DNA of 64,000 nt, from assembly GCF_000147335.1 (NCBI RefSeq), contig NC_014501.1, forward strand, positions 806,001-870,000, written 5' to 3'. The translations under genes were made by a program, and so were the position numbers. Positions within the stretch are counted from its first letter, which is position 1. Every line of letters begins with the position of its first letter. The notes beneath the pieces are model-generated. The model ran no database searches. It saw only the letters and a list, made by a program, of their open reading frames with translations, and was not told the origin of the DNA. Shown here one piece after another: positions 25,401 to 35,918 of this stretch. This stretch comes from Gloeothece verrucosa PCC 7822 (GTDB taxonomy: Bacteria > Cyanobacteriota > Cyanobacteriia > Cyanobacteriales > Microcystaceae).

Positions 25401-26543
25401 ATGTCAATTCCACAAGGGCGAAATGCCCTCTTAGTTCTTGCAGACGGGACTGTCTTTCGCGGTTGGTCGTTTGGAGCGAAAGTGACGGCCCTCGGCGAAG
25501 TCGTATTTAATACCGGTATGACCGGCTATCAGGAAGTCCTTACCGATCCGAGCTACTGCGGTCAAATTGTTACTTTTACTTATCCGGAATTGGGAAACAC
25601 CGGGGTTAATCGTGAAGACGAAGAATCAGAACGTCCTCAAATTAAGGGAGTGATCTGTCGCAACATCACCTACCGTCCGAGTAACTGGCGTTCTACTCAA
25701 TCCCTCCCTGATTACCTCATTGAACATAATATTCCCGGCATTTATGGCATTGATACCCGCGCTTTAACCCGTAAATTGCGCTCGGTTGGCTCCATGAATG
25801 GGGCCTTTTCTAGCGACATTCTTGATCCCCAAGATTTACTCCGTTTGATTCAATCTGCTCCCTCGATGGCCGGGTTGAATTTGGTTAAAGATGTCACCAC
25901 TCGAGAAGTCTATGAATGGTCAGATACTACCGATCCTCACTGGGAATTTAATCCCACCATCGAAAAGACTAATGGACAAGCCTTGACCGTAGTGGCCATC
26001 GATTTTGGCATTAAACGCAATATTTTGCGACGTTTAGCTAGTTATGGCTGCCGCGTGATCGTTGTGCCGGCTAATACTCCCCCAGAAGAAATCCTTAAAC
26101 ATAATCCTGATGGGATTTTTCTCTCCAATGGACCCGGCGATCCCTCTGCCGTTAAAGAAGGAATTGCTACCACTAAGGCACTACTAGAAGCCAAAAAACC
26201 CACCTTTGGCATTTGTATGGGACATCAAATTCTCGGCTTGTCCCTAGGGGCCGAAACCTTTAAACTGAAGTTCGGTCATCGCGGCTTGAATCAACCGGCC
26301 GGATTAACTCAACAAGTAGAAATTACCAGTCAAAATCATGGGTTCGCCGTTACAGAAGAGTCGCTTAACCCAGAGGTAGAAATTACTCACCTCAATCTCA
26401 ATGACCGCACAGTGGCCGGCTTGAAACATAAAACTTTACCCTTTTTCTCGGTTCAATATCACCCGGAAGCCAGTCCAGGCCCCCATGACGCAGATTATCT
26501 ATTTGAAAGGTTTGTCAAGTTGATGCAGGAACATAAAAAGTAG
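25401..26543 (+). CDS. carA: Carbamoyl-phosphate synthase small (glutaminase) subunit
   Basis: The chosen start ATG 25401 ([21 protein letters not shown]) gives 380 residues; the open frame upstream (25371) adds unconserved residues. The N-terminal domain includes [20 protein letters not shown]. The class I amidotransferase triad is Cys272 ([11 protein letters not shown]), His354 and Glu356 ([12 protein letters not shown]). CarA releases ammonia from glutamine for the large subunit CarB, feeding arginine and pyrimidine synthesis. carB is not in this window, as is usual for cyanobacteria where the two are unlinked. Confidence 0.97.
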   Translation: MSIPQGRNALLVLADGTVFRGWSFGAKVTALGEVVFNTGMTGYQEVLTDPSYCGQIVTFTYPELGNTGVNREDEESERPQIKGVICRNITYRPSNWRSTQSLPDYLIEHNIPGIYGIDTRALTRKLRSVGSMNGAFSSDILDPQDLLRLIQSAPSMAGLNLVKDVTTREVYEWSDTTDPHWEFNPTIEKTNGQALTVVAIDFGIKRNILRRLASYGCRVIVVPANTPPEEILKHNPDGIFLSNGPGDPSAVKEGIATTKALLEAKKPTFGICMGHQILGLSLGAETFKLKFGHRGLNQPAGLTQQVEITSQNHGFAVTEESLNPEVEITHLNLNDRTVAGLKHKTLPFFSVQYHPEASPGPHDADYLFERFVKLMQEHKK

Positions 26544-26732
26544 TCAAAAACTCAACCTTCTTTTTCTTTTGGAGAAGAAGGTCACTTCTTTTTTAGCTTC
26601 TGTACAGTCAGTGGTTTCCGGGAGCATCAGAGATGATTTTTTCGGCTTCCCTGGGTTCCCTAATTCATCAGCAATTAGTAATCACTGACTATTGACAAAA
26701 TAACTGTTATATTATAATTTTGTGCCGTTAAC

Positions 26733-27128
26733 TTGATCATCAAGGAGGGAGCCATTCCAGAACCACTAAAACTGACTGTGAGTTTACGCGGAACCCGCGA
26801 AGTCAGGAAAAACTACCAAATCTTTCGCCTGACCGGACTACTTGATGCTTTCTCAGAACCCACTTTTCGCAAAGAGATCAGCTCTTATATTAATGAAGGA
26901 CCGAAAAATGTAATTTTAGTTCTGTCTCAAATTGATTTCATCGACAGTTCGGGATTAGGAGCATTAGTTCAGTTAGTTAAGCAGGCGAAAACAGGGGGAG
27001 GAAGTTTGCAAATTGTTACCAATGCCCGGGTAACTCAAACGGTTAAACTCGTTCGCCTAGAAAACTTTCTTTCCCTTCAGCCTGATGTTGATGCTGCCAT
27101 TTCTAACCTCGAAAAAAAAGAAAAATAA
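26733..27128 (+). CDS. STAS-domain anti-sigma factor antagonist
   Basis: This protein of up to 131 residues has an STAS domain: YQIFRLTGLLDAFSEPTFRK, then VILVLSQIDFIDSSGLGALV with the phospho-acceptor Ser in DSSGLG, and IVTNARVTQTVKLVRLENFL. It would be a SpoIIAA/RsbV-type partner of a serine kinase anti-sigma factor. The start is uncertain: TTG 26733 has no ribosome site, whereas a perfect AAGGAGG (26742-26748) precedes an in-frame ATT at 26754; GTG 26778 is a third option. It stands between carA and mrnC. Confidence 0.88.
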   Translation: MIIKEGAIPEPLKLTVSLRGTREVRKNYQIFRLTGLLDAFSEPTFRKEISSYINEGPKNVILVLSQIDFIDSSGLGALVQLVKQAKTGGGSLQIVTNARVTQTVKLVRLENFLSLQPDVDAAISNLEKKEK

Positions 27129-27269
27129 CTCCCCCCGCCTTAGCTAACCGTGCGGCAAGCTCCTCGCCGTAGCCTAGCTTAGGCGAAGCTTGCATTCAGC
27201 GCGGGGAAAGATTGACCAAAAACTTGGCTAAATTTCTCAATTACAAGGGTAAAAAGAGACGAAAACCGT

Positions 27270-27734
27270 GTGAATTCAGCGAAAATTAATCCCGAAGCCC
27301 AAAACCCCTCCTTGTCATCCATTACTTCCACAGAGTCAATGGAACTCAAGGCAATTTGTAGTTTAACGGCTCCTCTGTTAAAAATCGGTCAAATCTCACC
27401 GGCTTCTCTGGCTTATATCGGCGATGCCGTTTATGAATTATACGTCCGCACTCGTTATCTTTTACCCCCTCGCCGTCTCTGTGACTACCATAATCAAGTG
27501 GTCGCTAAAGTGCGTGCCGAACAACAGGCAGCCTATTTACAAGTGTTAGAACCTCACCTGACTGAATCTGAACGCGAAATCGTGCGACAAGGACGAAATG
27601 CGGCTAACGGACGACCACGACGACTATCTCCTGAACTTTATCAGCAAGCCTCTAGCTTAGAAACCTTAATTGGATATCTGTATCTCCAAAATCCTCAACG
27701 ATTAAATGAATTATTAGAAATTTTAGAATTCTAA
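27270..27734 (+). CDS. mrnC: Mini-ribonuclease III
   Basis: This 154-residue protein starts at GTG 27270. The RNase III catalytic domain is present without a dsRNA-binding domain: [20 protein letters not shown] holds the conserved Asp and Glu of the signature, followed by [17 protein letters not shown] and [12 protein letters not shown] with the late catalytic Glu. Mini-III matures 23S rRNA ends in Gram-positives and acts in RNA processing in cyanobacteria. The next gene, rlmB, also acts on 23S rRNA and starts 16 bases later, so the two form an rRNA maturation operon. Confidence 0.93.
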   Translation: MNSAKINPEAQNPSLSSITSTESMELKAICSLTAPLLKIGQISPASLAYIGDAVYELYVRTRYLLPPRRLCDYHNQVVAKVRAEQQAAYLQVLEPHLTESEREIVRQGRNAANGRPRRLSPELYQQASSLETLIGYLYLQNPQRLNELLEILEF

Positions 27735-27750
27735 ACCAGTAGTAACCCAT

Positions 27751-28692
27751 ATGATTGAGAAAAAGCGTCCCGGTTCCCGTCCTGCACGTCCGCAACGTCG
27801 TCTATCTAAAGTCAAACCCCCTTTAGAACGTCGTAACCCTAAACCCGTAACCGTTGTGGCACCCCTTGCCAGCGAGCCGCCAGAACAACCCTCTCAAGAA
27901 GAGGCCGACTTAATTTATGGTCGTCATCCAGTGTTGACGGCCTTAGAAGGGACTCGCCAAATTAACCGCATTTGGGTGATTTCTAAACTCCGTTATGATA
28001 GCCGCTTTCATTCTCTATTGACTCAGGCTAAGGCCAATGGCACCGTCATTGATGAAGTGAGTCCCCATCGTCTTACTCAACTTACTGATGGAGCAAATCA
28101 TCAGGGAATTGTCGCTCAGGTGTCTCCCTATACTTATGTTGAGTTGGGGGATTTGATCGAACAAGCCCGAGCTAGTACACCAGCACCAGTTATTTTAATT
28201 GCTGATGGGATCACTGATCCTCATAACCTTGGAGCCATTATTCGCACCACTGAAGCCATCGGAGCGCAAGGTTTAGTCATCCCTCAACGTCGAGCCGTCG
28301 GGATCACATCATCCGTGATGAAAGTGGCGGCCGGCGCTTTAGAACATTTACCTGTAGCCAGAGTGGTGAATTTAAGCCGCGCTCTAGAAGAGTTAAAAGA
28401 AGCCGGCTTTTGGATCTATGGCACTATGAGCCAAGGAAGTAAAGCATTACACACCATAGATTTTAGCGGCGCGGTAGGATTAGTGGTAGGCTCCGAGGGA
28501 GAGGGCTTAAGTTTGTTGACCCAACGCTGCTGTGATGCTTTGATTTCGATTCCTTTAGCCGGGAAAACTCCCAGCCTTAATGCTTCTGTGGCCGCCGCCA
28601 TTGCCCTTTATGAAGTCTATCGTCAACGTCAGTCTGAGAAACTTTTTTTAAACTCTGTATCATCCAGCACTTCTCAAAAACCCGCAGGATGA
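27751..28692 (+). CDS. rlmB: 23S rRNA (guanosine-2'-O-)-methyltransferase RlmB / TrmH family
   Basis: This is a 313-residue SpoU-class enzyme. A basic, Pro/Arg-rich N-terminal extension (1-55) precedes the L30e-like domain ([20 protein letters not shown]) and the knotted SPOUT domain with [20 protein letters not shown], motif 2 VGSEGEGLS and motif 3 [20 protein letters not shown]. It methylates the 2'-OH of G2251-type guanosine in the peptidyl-transferase loop. It is co-directional with mrnC (16-base spacing). The N-terminal extension is longer than in E. coli RlmB but usual in cyanobacteria. Confidence 0.93.
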   Translation: MIEKKRPGSRPARPQRRLSKVKPPLERRNPKPVTVVAPLASEPPEQPSQEEADLIYGRHPVLTALEGTRQINRIWVISKLRYDSRFHSLLTQAKANGTVIDEVSPHRLTQLTDGANHQGIVAQVSPYTYVELGDLIEQARASTPAPVILIADGITDPHNLGAIIRTTEAIGAQGLVIPQRRAVGITSSVMKVAAGALEHLPVARVVNLSRALEELKEAGFWIYGTMSQGSKALHTIDFSGAVGLVVGSEGEGLSLLTQRCCDALISIPLAGKTPSLNASVAAAIALYEVYRQRQSEKLFLNSVSSSTSQKPAG

Positions 28693-28786
28693 AGTATAAA
28701 TAAAAAAAGTAAAATACAGGTCACATAATGTAACAAAAGTTTACGCGCTACAATACGAGATAAAAAACAGCCTACAGGGGAAAAGC

Positions 28787-29071
28787 ATGAAAGAGTTATT
28801 GACAAAAATTTTCACATTCTTAGGATTAGCTTACTGGGTGGAAATTCAGACCGATTATCCTAGATGTATTTATTACTTTGGGCCTTTTTTCACTAAAAAG
28901 GAAGCCGACGAGGCTAAAATGGGCTATTTAGAAGATTTAGAGCATGAAGGAGCTAAAGGAATATCTGTGGTATCTAAACGCTGTAAACCCAGTAAATTAA
29001 CGATTTTCGATGAAAAAGAAGAATTTAAACAAATCCGCGTCATTCCCTCTTTGAGCAGCCAAATTTCTTAA
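28787..29071 (+). CDS. DUF1816 protein
   Basis: This 94-residue protein matches DUF1816, a cyanobacterial family: YWVEIQTDYPRCIYYFGPFF then TKKEADEAKMGYLEDLEHEG AKGISVV...CKP. It starts at ATG 28787 with AGGGGA about 7 bases upstream. In other cyanobacteria such genes are often stress or light responsive or near phycobilisome genes; nothing here narrows the role. A TACAAT box near 28749 may be its -10 element. Confidence 0.85.
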   Translation: MKELLTKIFTFLGLAYWVEIQTDYPRCIYYFGPFFTKKEADEAKMGYLEDLEHEGAKGISVVSKRCKPSKLTIFDEKEEFKQIRVIPSLSSQIS

Positions 29072-29106
29072 AAAGAATCTCAATAATCGAATTTAAAACC
29101 ACAAGC

Positions 29107-29925
29107 TTAATGCGAATAATTATTGCCAAGGGTTTTTAGCCAAGTATCAATATCCTTGAGAACTTGATCAGGAACCTCCCAAGGAAATAGATGAGCAGTG
29201 TTAGGGTAGCAACGCCATTGACACTGCTTGATCGCTTGGGCGGTTTCTTCACTAGAAGCGGCAGTAATGTGTACATCATTAGCACCCGCAAGCACCAGAC
29301 AAGGGAGCGTTAACTGATGGAGAGCATCTAGGCGATTATAGCCGCTCCTTAAGGCTCGATACAAGGCTCTTTCAGCCGCTTTCGAGGTTTGGAGATAGGC
29401 TAAAACACCGTCAGAAGCGATGTATTGGTAAGCTAGAGGCGTTTGTTGAGAGATTAAATAACGAAATAGGGACCGCACACCAAAAGTTTCTATATTCCAT
29501 TGCCAACCCGGTTTGATCCCATTAATGATGCCGGCGACTCCACTAAAAACTAAATCTTGCCAAGAGATGGGGGGATGGTTACCGCGAGGACGAGCGGCAG
29601 CAGCGATTAAAATTAAACCATCATAGCGTTGGGGGTTTCGCAAGGCTAATTCTAGGGCCAGAATACCCCCTAATGACCATCCTAACAGGAGACAACGCTC
29701 AACTTTTAGACGATCTAGAAGGCTTTCTAAGTCGGTGAGGTGATCTTCCATTTGAAAGTCTCCCTTTGAGCGGCTTTTGCCATAACCGCGAAGGTCTGGA
29801 GCGATGGTTTGATAATGTTGGGAGAGATGGTTCGTAAAAACAGAAAGACTACGGCCCGATCCCGGATGACCGTGTAGACAGAGAATCGGATAGCCAAGGC
29901 CTTTGATCTCGGTATTTAAATTCAT
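29107..29925 (-). CDS. Alpha/beta hydrolase
   Basis: This is a 272-residue alpha/beta-hydrolase fold protein. An HGHPGSGRS oxyanion loop follows the first strand, the nucleophile elbow is GWSLGG, and a late His lies in NTAHLFPWEVPD. The first 100 residues match typical esterase/haloperoxidase-like enzymes. The substrate is unknown. There is no signal peptide. It is convergent with the DUF1816 gene and divergent from the HAD phosphatase gene at 30085. Confidence 0.88.
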   Translation of the reverse strand: MNLNTEIKGLGYPILCLHGHPGSGRSLSVFTNHLSQHYQTIAPDLRGYGKSRSKGDFQMEDHLTDLESLLDRLKVERCLLLGWSLGGILALELALRNPQRYDGLILIAAAARPRGNHPPISWQDLVFSGVAGIINGIKPGWQWNIETFGVRSLFRYLISQQTPLAYQYIASDGVLAYLQTSKAAERALYRALRSGYNRLDALHQLTLPCLVLAGANDVHITAASSEETAQAIKQCQWRCYPNTAHLFPWEVPDQVLKDIDTWLKTLGNNYSH

Positions 29926-30084
29926 CTTTTCTAGTTAATTCTTCAACAAGTATTTTTAGACATTGTTAATACATCTATCCTAAACTTAATAAGGTGTATA
30001 GATCGCCCCTAACCCCCCTTAATATTAGAATTCAAAAAAGGTTAACTAAGGTTATATTATTGACGTACCTTACCCCCATTAAGC

Positions 30085-30906
30085 GTGGATATTCGACTTT
30101 TAGTTCTCGATATTGATGGTACGATCGCAGGCGTTTCTAACCAAGTCAGCGAAACGGTAAAACAAGCCGTTCAAGCCGCTAAATCTCAAGGAATTCAAGT
30201 GGCTATTGCTACCGGCAGAATGTATCATTCTGCCTTGCGGTTTCATGCTGCAATAGGCTCAGATTTACCCCTAATTGCCTACAATGGCGCATGGATACAA
30301 GACCCGAAAACCGGCACCCGCCATCGACACATCCCGGTATCCCCACCAGTAGCCCTTACCCTATTAAACTATTTTGAGCAACCCGAATGGCGAACCTCCC
30401 TTGATGCTTTTTGCTATATTAACGATCAACTCTATGTGCGGCAATTTAACGATTATACCGATAGATATGCTCAACGTTCAGGAGTTGAAGCTATTGCCGT
30501 CGGAGATTTACGAAATGTGATTGCCGAAACCCCTACCACAAAAGTCCTGGCTCTTTGTCAAGATGGTGATATTGCTCAACAACTCCTCACCAGTGTACAA
30601 GTTTTATATAAATCTGATGAACTATACATAACTCAATCGAGTCCTACCCATTTTGAAGCTACCAACCCCGAAGCGACTAAAGGAACAGCAGTTCGTTATT
30701 TAGCCGAAGAAATATTAGGGTTAAGCGCGGCTCAAGTGATGGCCATCGGCGATAATCATAATGATCTTGAAATGCTTAAATATGTAGGGGTCAGTGTGGC
30801 CATGGGAAATGCTCCCACAGCCGTACAACAAATCGCCCATTGGGTAGCCCCTGATATAGAAAATCATGGAGTTGCTGCGGCTATTGAAAAATTTTTACTC
30901 AGTTAG
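30085..30906 (+). CDS. HAD-IIB (Cof-type) phosphatase
   Basis: This 273-residue protein starts at GTG 30085. The HAD motifs are in order: DIDGTIAG (motif I with nucleophile Asp), ATGRMYHSA (motif II), the Lys of EATKGTAVRYL (motif III) and GDNHNDLEMLKYVGVSVAMGN (motif IV). The roughly 100-residue C2B cap lies between motifs II and III. Cof-type enzymes dephosphorylate sugar phosphates or pyridoxal phosphate; substrate cannot be predicted. The gene is followed by a long inverted repeat. Confidence 0.92.
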   Translation: MDIRLLVLDIDGTIAGVSNQVSETVKQAVQAAKSQGIQVAIATGRMYHSALRFHAAIGSDLPLIAYNGAWIQDPKTGTRHRHIPVSPPVALTLLNYFEQPEWRTSLDAFCYINDQLYVRQFNDYTDRYAQRSGVEAIAVGDLRNVIAETPTTKVLALCQDGDIAQQLLTSVQVLYKSDELYITQSSPTHFEATNPEATKGTAVRYLAEEILGLSAAQVMAIGDNHNDLEMLKYVGVSVAMGNAPTAVQQIAHWVAPDIENHGVAAAIEKFLLS

Positions 30907-31078
30907 TTATTAGTCATTAGTCATTAGTCATTACTCATTAATTATTGGTACTAAAACCAGTGTAATAGCCTTTATCAGGGATTGTTCATTAGCTAAGGCA
31001 ATAATCTCGTGTGTAGACAACCAATGAAGCATAACCAATGCCTATTGACTAATGACTAACGACTAATGACTAATAACT
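30905..31078. repeat. 174-bp unit bounded by a 30-bp inverted repeat made of TTAGTCA units
   Basis: Bases 30905-30934 (starting AGTTATTAGTCATTAGTCAT) and 31049-31078 are inverted complements with 28 of 30 matches. Each arm consists of about three TTAGTCA heptamers. The central 114 bases have no gene. It could be a MITE-like unit or a large hairpin at the 3' end of the HAD gene. Shorter TTAGTCATTA pieces occur in other spacers (near 930-950). Confidence 0.6.
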
Positions 31079-31117
31079 TATAATAAATTGGATTTAGCTT
31101 GCACAATAACGCCCTCT

Positions 31118-31570
31118 ATGAAATCATCTCTCGCCAAGCCTTGGCATTCTGTTGTCTTTTTAGCAACAATTTTACTAACTATCTGGTATGAGCCTTTACC
31201 CGTAAAGGCCGAAAAACTCTACACGCCTCTTCCCTTACCTTCAAATAATGAAGTCAATGATAACCTTACCGATGAAGATATTCCCACTGGTGAAGGGGGA
31301 TTTGCCCGAGATTATTATGTACAGTTACGAGAAGGGGATCAGGTAGCTATTGATTTAATTTCTGAGGACTTTGACGCGATCGTAATTTTAATGGCCGCGG
31401 ATGGTTCCACCATTGCCGAAAATGATGATGGTCCTGATGGTTCAACCAATGCCTTACTATTTGCCCGCATTAGCGAAACGGGTAAATATATTATTCGAGT
31501 ACGGGCGTTTGGAGAAACCGGCAGTGGTAGATTTACTCTCAAAGTTACGCGCTTACGCCCTGCTAATTAA
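31118..31570 (+). CDS. Secreted protein with pre-peptidase C-terminal (PPC)-like domain
   Basis: ATG 31118 (MKSSLAKPWHSVVFLATILLT) gives 150 residues with a signal peptide ending near VKA (residue 33). An upstream TTG start would add ten residues in front of the signal. The mature part shows the PPC beta-sandwich pattern RDYYVQLREGDQVAIDLISE, FDAIVILMAADGSTIAENDD, NALLFARISETGKYIIRVRA and GRFTLKV. PPC domains are usually appended to secreted proteases; here the domain stands alone. The end overlaps the convergent cobS by 8 bases. Confidence 0.82.
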   Translation: MKSSLAKPWHSVVFLATILLTIWYEPLPVKAEKLYTPLPLPSNNEVNDNLTDEDIPTGEGGFARDYYVQLREGDQVAIDLISEDFDAIVILMAADGSTIAENDDGPDGSTNALLFARISETGKYIIRVRAFGETGSGRFTLKVTRLRPAN

Positions 31571-32357
31571 ACAAACAAGGCAAAAGGCAAAGTAAAAAAG
31601 CTTCTGTCCATTCTACTACAGCCCCGTAAGTATCCCCTGTATGTCCCCCTAGCTGACGATAAAACCAATACCCCGTCAATAGGGCGATCACTCCTCCACC
31701 GATCACCATAACCACAGCGATCCACCAGCGACGCGGTTCGAGTAGAACAAACACTCCTCCCCATAAGAGCAAGATGACCATTCCCAAAATAAGGTCTTGA
31801 GGCAGACAAATTGATTGTTTATGAAATGCTCCTTTGCCGGTGGGTTTTAGGTAAGGATAAAAAGCGATCGCCGCCACTTGTCCCCAACGTCCCCAACCGG
31901 CTGCCACCATTAACCCGAACCATCGATAAGAGGATAAATCGCTTACTGCCGCCGTTTTCAACAATAATACAATGGCCGCGGCCATTACCCCAAAGGCTCC
32001 TGTTACACTATCTTGCATCACCGTTAAACGACGTTTCGGATCTAAAACCGCTAACCCATCTGCTGTATCGATCACGCCATCTAAATGTAGTCCCCCAGTT
32101 AATCCTACCCAAATCGCAACAATTAGCGCACTCCGAGTTAACCCGGGCATTTGTAGATGAGATAAAATAAAATCAAAGACTCCTAAGATACCACCAATTA
32201 ACAGGCCAATTAAAGGACACCAGCGAGTAATACGCTGAAAATTTAATTGCCATTTTGAGGGAATACCAATTATGGTATAAAAAGTAACAGCAGCTAAAAA
32301 CGAGCTAATTAACTGCTTCGTTTTTCTAGTTAAGCTTTGCAAAATTGATGATTTCAT
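31563..32357 (-). CDS. cobS: Adenosylcobinamide-GDP ribazoletransferase (cobalamin synthase)
   Basis: This 264-residue integral membrane protein has 6-7 hydrophobic segments. Conserved parts are the N-terminal AVTFYTIIGIP, the cytoplasmic motif GGLHLDGVIDTADGLAVLDPKRRL-x-VMQDSVTGAFG (Asp-rich, Mg-binding) and RWGQVAAIAFYPYLKPTGKG. It joins adenosylcobinamide-GDP to alpha-ribazole in the last steps of cobalamin (in cyanobacteria, pseudocobalamin) synthesis. metH in this window is a cobalamin-dependent user. It is monocistronic and convergent with the PPC gene; no cobalamin riboswitch was seen upstream. Confidence 0.95.
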   Translation of the reverse strand: MKSSILQSLTRKTKQLISSFLAAVTFYTIIGIPSKWQLNFQRITRWCPLIGLLIGGILGVFDFILSHLQMPGLTRSALIVAIWVGLTGGLHLDGVIDTADGLAVLDPKRRLTVMQDSVTGAFGVMAAAIVLLLKTAAVSDLSSYRWFGLMVAAGWGRWGQVAAIAFYPYLKPTGKGAFHKQSICLPQDLILGMVILLLWGGVFVLLEPRRWWIAVVMVIGGGVIALLTGYWFYRQLGGHTGDTYGAVVEWTEAFLLCLLPCLFN

Positions 32358-32506
32358 GAGTTATCGAAATTCAGCACAAACTTTAAGAGACAACTCTGGC
32401 ATCTTAAGTTAAGATTGTGGCGTAGCCTACGATATTTAAACGCAAGATGTGTATAGATGATCTCCCAAAGGGCTGTCATGATACTAATAATTAACAGCGA
32501 TCTCCT

Positions 32507-32962
32507 ATGAGTTACGAAAAATCCTCACATCAATTACCGGCTCCCTGTATTATTGACTTCGGTACAATAATCAATAAAGATGATATCCGACGTTTGTTGA
32601 ATGATCTTGGTCGAGTTCGTTATGTTCATACCGTTGACGGAAAATTACTGAGTCAGGGAGAAGGTTGGATCGTCGAAGTGTTTGCTGATCCTAATCAAGC
32701 CACCATAGTAGCTAATCACAAGCTCTACATTAATGTTTTAAGTTTTGACTACTTGAAGATTGAACAATCTACAGATAATGAGAGTTACTTTAATCTCATT
32801 CAAGATAGTCGGCAACTGCGCCTAATTCCTTTGACCAATTCTTTACTAGATTTTGATGCCAGTCAAAAACTAGATGCAGATGCCTTAGAAGCTATGGTCA
32901 CTCAGGTGCTATCGGCTAGATGGGATGTACAACTCGATGATGATGATGATTGTCCTTTCTAA
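32507..32962 (+). CDS. Conserved cyanobacterial protein, function unknown
   Basis: This is a 151-residue acidic soluble protein. It reads IIDFGTIINKDDIRRLLNDL GRVRYVHTVDGKLLSQGEGW IVEVFADP, then a strand-rich central part and a helical end closing with DDDDDCPF. It has the look of a compact alpha/beta domain conserved in cyanobacteria, but I cannot assign a family. It lies 80 bases upstream of tgt in the same direction and may be co-transcribed. Confidence 0.75.
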   Translation: MSYEKSSHQLPAPCIIDFGTIINKDDIRRLLNDLGRVRYVHTVDGKLLSQGEGWIVEVFADPNQATIVANHKLYINVLSFDYLKIEQSTDNESYFNLIQDSRQLRLIPLTNSLLDFDASQKLDADALEAMVTQVLSARWDVQLDDDDDCPF

Positions 32963-33021
32963 GTTTACGCTTAGGGGATAACAGATAGTAATTATACTGT
33001 AAAATCAGTCGAGACTGCTAA

Positions 33022-34161
<1,140 letters not shown>

Positions 34162-34171
34162 AGCGACGGGG

Positions 34172-34343
34172 ATTGAGAACCCCAAAGTTCTTGACGTTAA
34201 GAGGTGAATAGCCCAGTGAGCCTAGTTCTGGTACAAACTTCCGAATGCTTCTCTAGTTCGGATTTCCTTTAAGTTCTTTTGGGAGAACGTTGTCAGACAA
34301 GACATCTTGGACTAGGTGGGCGAAGAGACTTTAAACTTTACTC
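34172..34343 (+). ncRNA. Putative omega RNA scaffold of IsrB
   Basis: The region between the left end and the ORF has no coding potential but clear pairing. GCCCA (34211-34215) pairs with TGGGC (34317-34321), and CCTAGT (34221-34226) pairs with ACTAGG (34311-34316), closing a multibranch loop. Inside are CCGAA/TTCGG (34241-34245/34257-34261), GTTCT/AGAAC (34273-34277/34284-34288) and CAAG/CTTG (34298-34301/34306-34309). In IscB/IsrB systems the guide RNA scaffold lies directly upstream of the ORF and the guide comes from the sequence just outside the left end, here the 3' end of tgt. The exact 5' end is inferred. Confidence 0.65.
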
Positions 34344-34358
34344 TTGAGGATTATCTCC

Positions 34359-35456
34359 ATGTTAAGAGTCCCCGTAATAGCACCTAATAAAACCCCGTTA
34401 ATGCCAACAAAATGCTCTAGAGCAAGACGTTGGATAAAAGAAGGAAAAGCCCTAGGTAGATTTAACGATTTAGGACAATTTTATCTTCAGTTAATAGAAC
34501 AACCATCTGACAATAAAACTCAACCTATCGCTATTGGTATTGACCCTGGTAAATTTTTTTCTGGGATAGGCGTTCAATCTTCTCTCTTTACCTTATGGAA
34601 AGCTCATCTAGAGCTACCCTTTCAACGGGTAAGGGAACGGATAGACAATAGAGGCTTGATGCGACGGAGTAGGAGGGGAAGAAGAATCAATCGGAAAATC
34701 TCTTTTGAATCACGCGCACATCGTCAGAAAAGATTCTCTAACAGAAGACAGGGAAAATTAGCCCCAAGTATTAAAGCTAACCGTCAATTAGAACTTAGGA
34801 TCATCTCCGAATTATCTAAGATCTATCCCATCACCGACATATATTTTGAGTATGTCAAAGCGGATGTAGATTTAACCAGTGGACGGAAGAAAGCTAGAGC
34901 CGGGAAAGGATTTTCGGCGGTCATGGTTGGACAGAAATGGATGCTCAAACAACTGAAGCAGTTTGGAAATGTCCATACTCGATTAGGTTGGCAAACTTGC
35001 AATCTAAGAAAGCATTTAGGGTTAGAAAAATCGAAGGATAAAGCTAAACAAAGTCCAGAGAGTCATGCTAATGATGGCATCGCTCTAGCCTGTTTCCACT
35101 TCCTAGATTATCGAGAATTTCACACCCACAACAGTAGAGGACACGATTGGATAGGAAAAGTTTATTTGACTCCTTCCCCATTTGTTGTAGTAAAACGCCC
35201 TCCTATTAGCCGTCGTCAACTCCACTTGATGGTTCCTTCTAAAGGTGGAATAAGACGAAAATATGGGGGTACGACAACTGATTTTGGCTTAAGAAAAGGT
35301 GATTTAGTTAATTCCCCCAAAGGAATTGGTTATGTCTCCGGTCAAACTAAAAAACAAATATCTGTCAGCGATGCTAATTGGAAACGATTAGGACAGATAG
35401 CCTCTAGTAAAGTGATATTGATCCAACGTTCTACTGGACTAATTGTCAGTCACTAG
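34359..35456 (+). CDS. isrB: IsrB-like RNA-guided nuclease (RuvC only, HNH-less IscB relative)
   Basis: The start is ATG 34359, 8 bases after GAGGA, giving 365 residues; a TTG start at 34344 would bypass this site. The N-terminus has the PLMP motif (residues 13-16) with KCSRARRWIKEGKAL. RuvC-I is IGIDPG with Asp62. An Arg-rich bridge helix (RRSRRGRRINRK, about 102-113) follows. RuvC-II is IYFEYVKAD with Glu164 and RuvC-III is SHANDGIAL with His236 and Asp239. Only about 70 residues separate RuvC-II from RuvC-III, so no HNH domain is present. This is the diagnostic difference between IsrB (about 350 residues, non-target-strand nickase) and IscB. All RuvC catalytic residues are intact, so the protein is probably active. 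Confidence 0.85.
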   Translation: MLRVPVIAPNKTPLMPTKCSRARRWIKEGKALGRFNDLGQFYLQLIEQPSDNKTQPIAIGIDPGKFFSGIGVQSSLFTLWKAHLELPFQRVRERIDNRGLMRRSRRGRRINRKISFESRAHRQKRFSNRRQGKLAPSIKANRQLELRIISELSKIYPITDIYFEYVKADVDLTSGRKKARAGKGFSAVMVGQKWMLKQLKQFGNVHTRLGWQTCNLRKHLGLEKSKDKAKQSPESHANDGIALACFHFLDYREFHTHNSRGHDWIGKVYLTPSPFVVVKRPPISRRQLHLMVPSKGGIRRKYGGTTTDFGLRKGDLVNSPKGIGYVSGQTKKQISVSDANWKRLGQIASSKVILIQRSTGLIVSH

Positions 35457-35726
35457 AGTAATATAAAGCCGTCCTTCGCTTCGCTAAAGGACGGGGTTTC
35501 TACCCGTAATTTTCGATGAACGCCCTCGATTTTCGCTGTCGCGGTTGGCGGGCTTTCTGAGGCTTCAGAGGTCTTTTAAAGTTAAAAATAGAATTAATTT
35601 TATATTTTAGTTATTAAATAGGGGGTTATTAGTTAATACTAATAGCACTAATCGCTACCCGTTCATCTTTGTTTTAATTAAAATTAAGGTATTTTAAAAC
35701 TTCGTATAAATTGGACAACAAAGAAT

Positions 35727-35918
35727 TTATATAGCCTCCATCCAATCAAACACTCGGTCTAGCTGATTTAAATCGATTAAACCATATTGCCACAAAACCA
35801 TAGGGAGAGAACCAGCTTGTGAGGAAGCGTAGCGGGTGGCCATTTCTACCGACTCTTGGGGAATCCCTAAATCCTCTTGTAAAAAACGATTTAACAATCT
35901 ATTGGTTTCCATAATCAT
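35727..35918 (-). CDS. DUF2949 protein
   Basis: This 63-residue protein matches the cyanobacterial DUF2949 family: RLLNRFLQEDLGIPQESVEM ATRYASSQAGSLPMVLWQYG LIDLNQLDRVFDWM. The PMVLWQYGLI-x-L-x-QLDR-x-FDW core is characteristic. Function is unknown. The start could be residue 3 (METNRLLN). It lies between the IS element and the GH63-like gene and is the only gene in about 800 bases. Confidence 0.85.
   Translation of the reverse strand: MIMETNRLLNRFLQEDLGIPQESVEMATRYASSQAGSLPMVLWQYGLIDLNQLDRVFDWMEAI

Noticed and set aside
34359..35456. Calling the IS-encoded protein TnpB or full IscB
   Set aside because: PLMP and the Arg-rich bridge helix argue for the IscB/IsrB branch, and no HNH domain fits between RuvC-II and RuvC-III.
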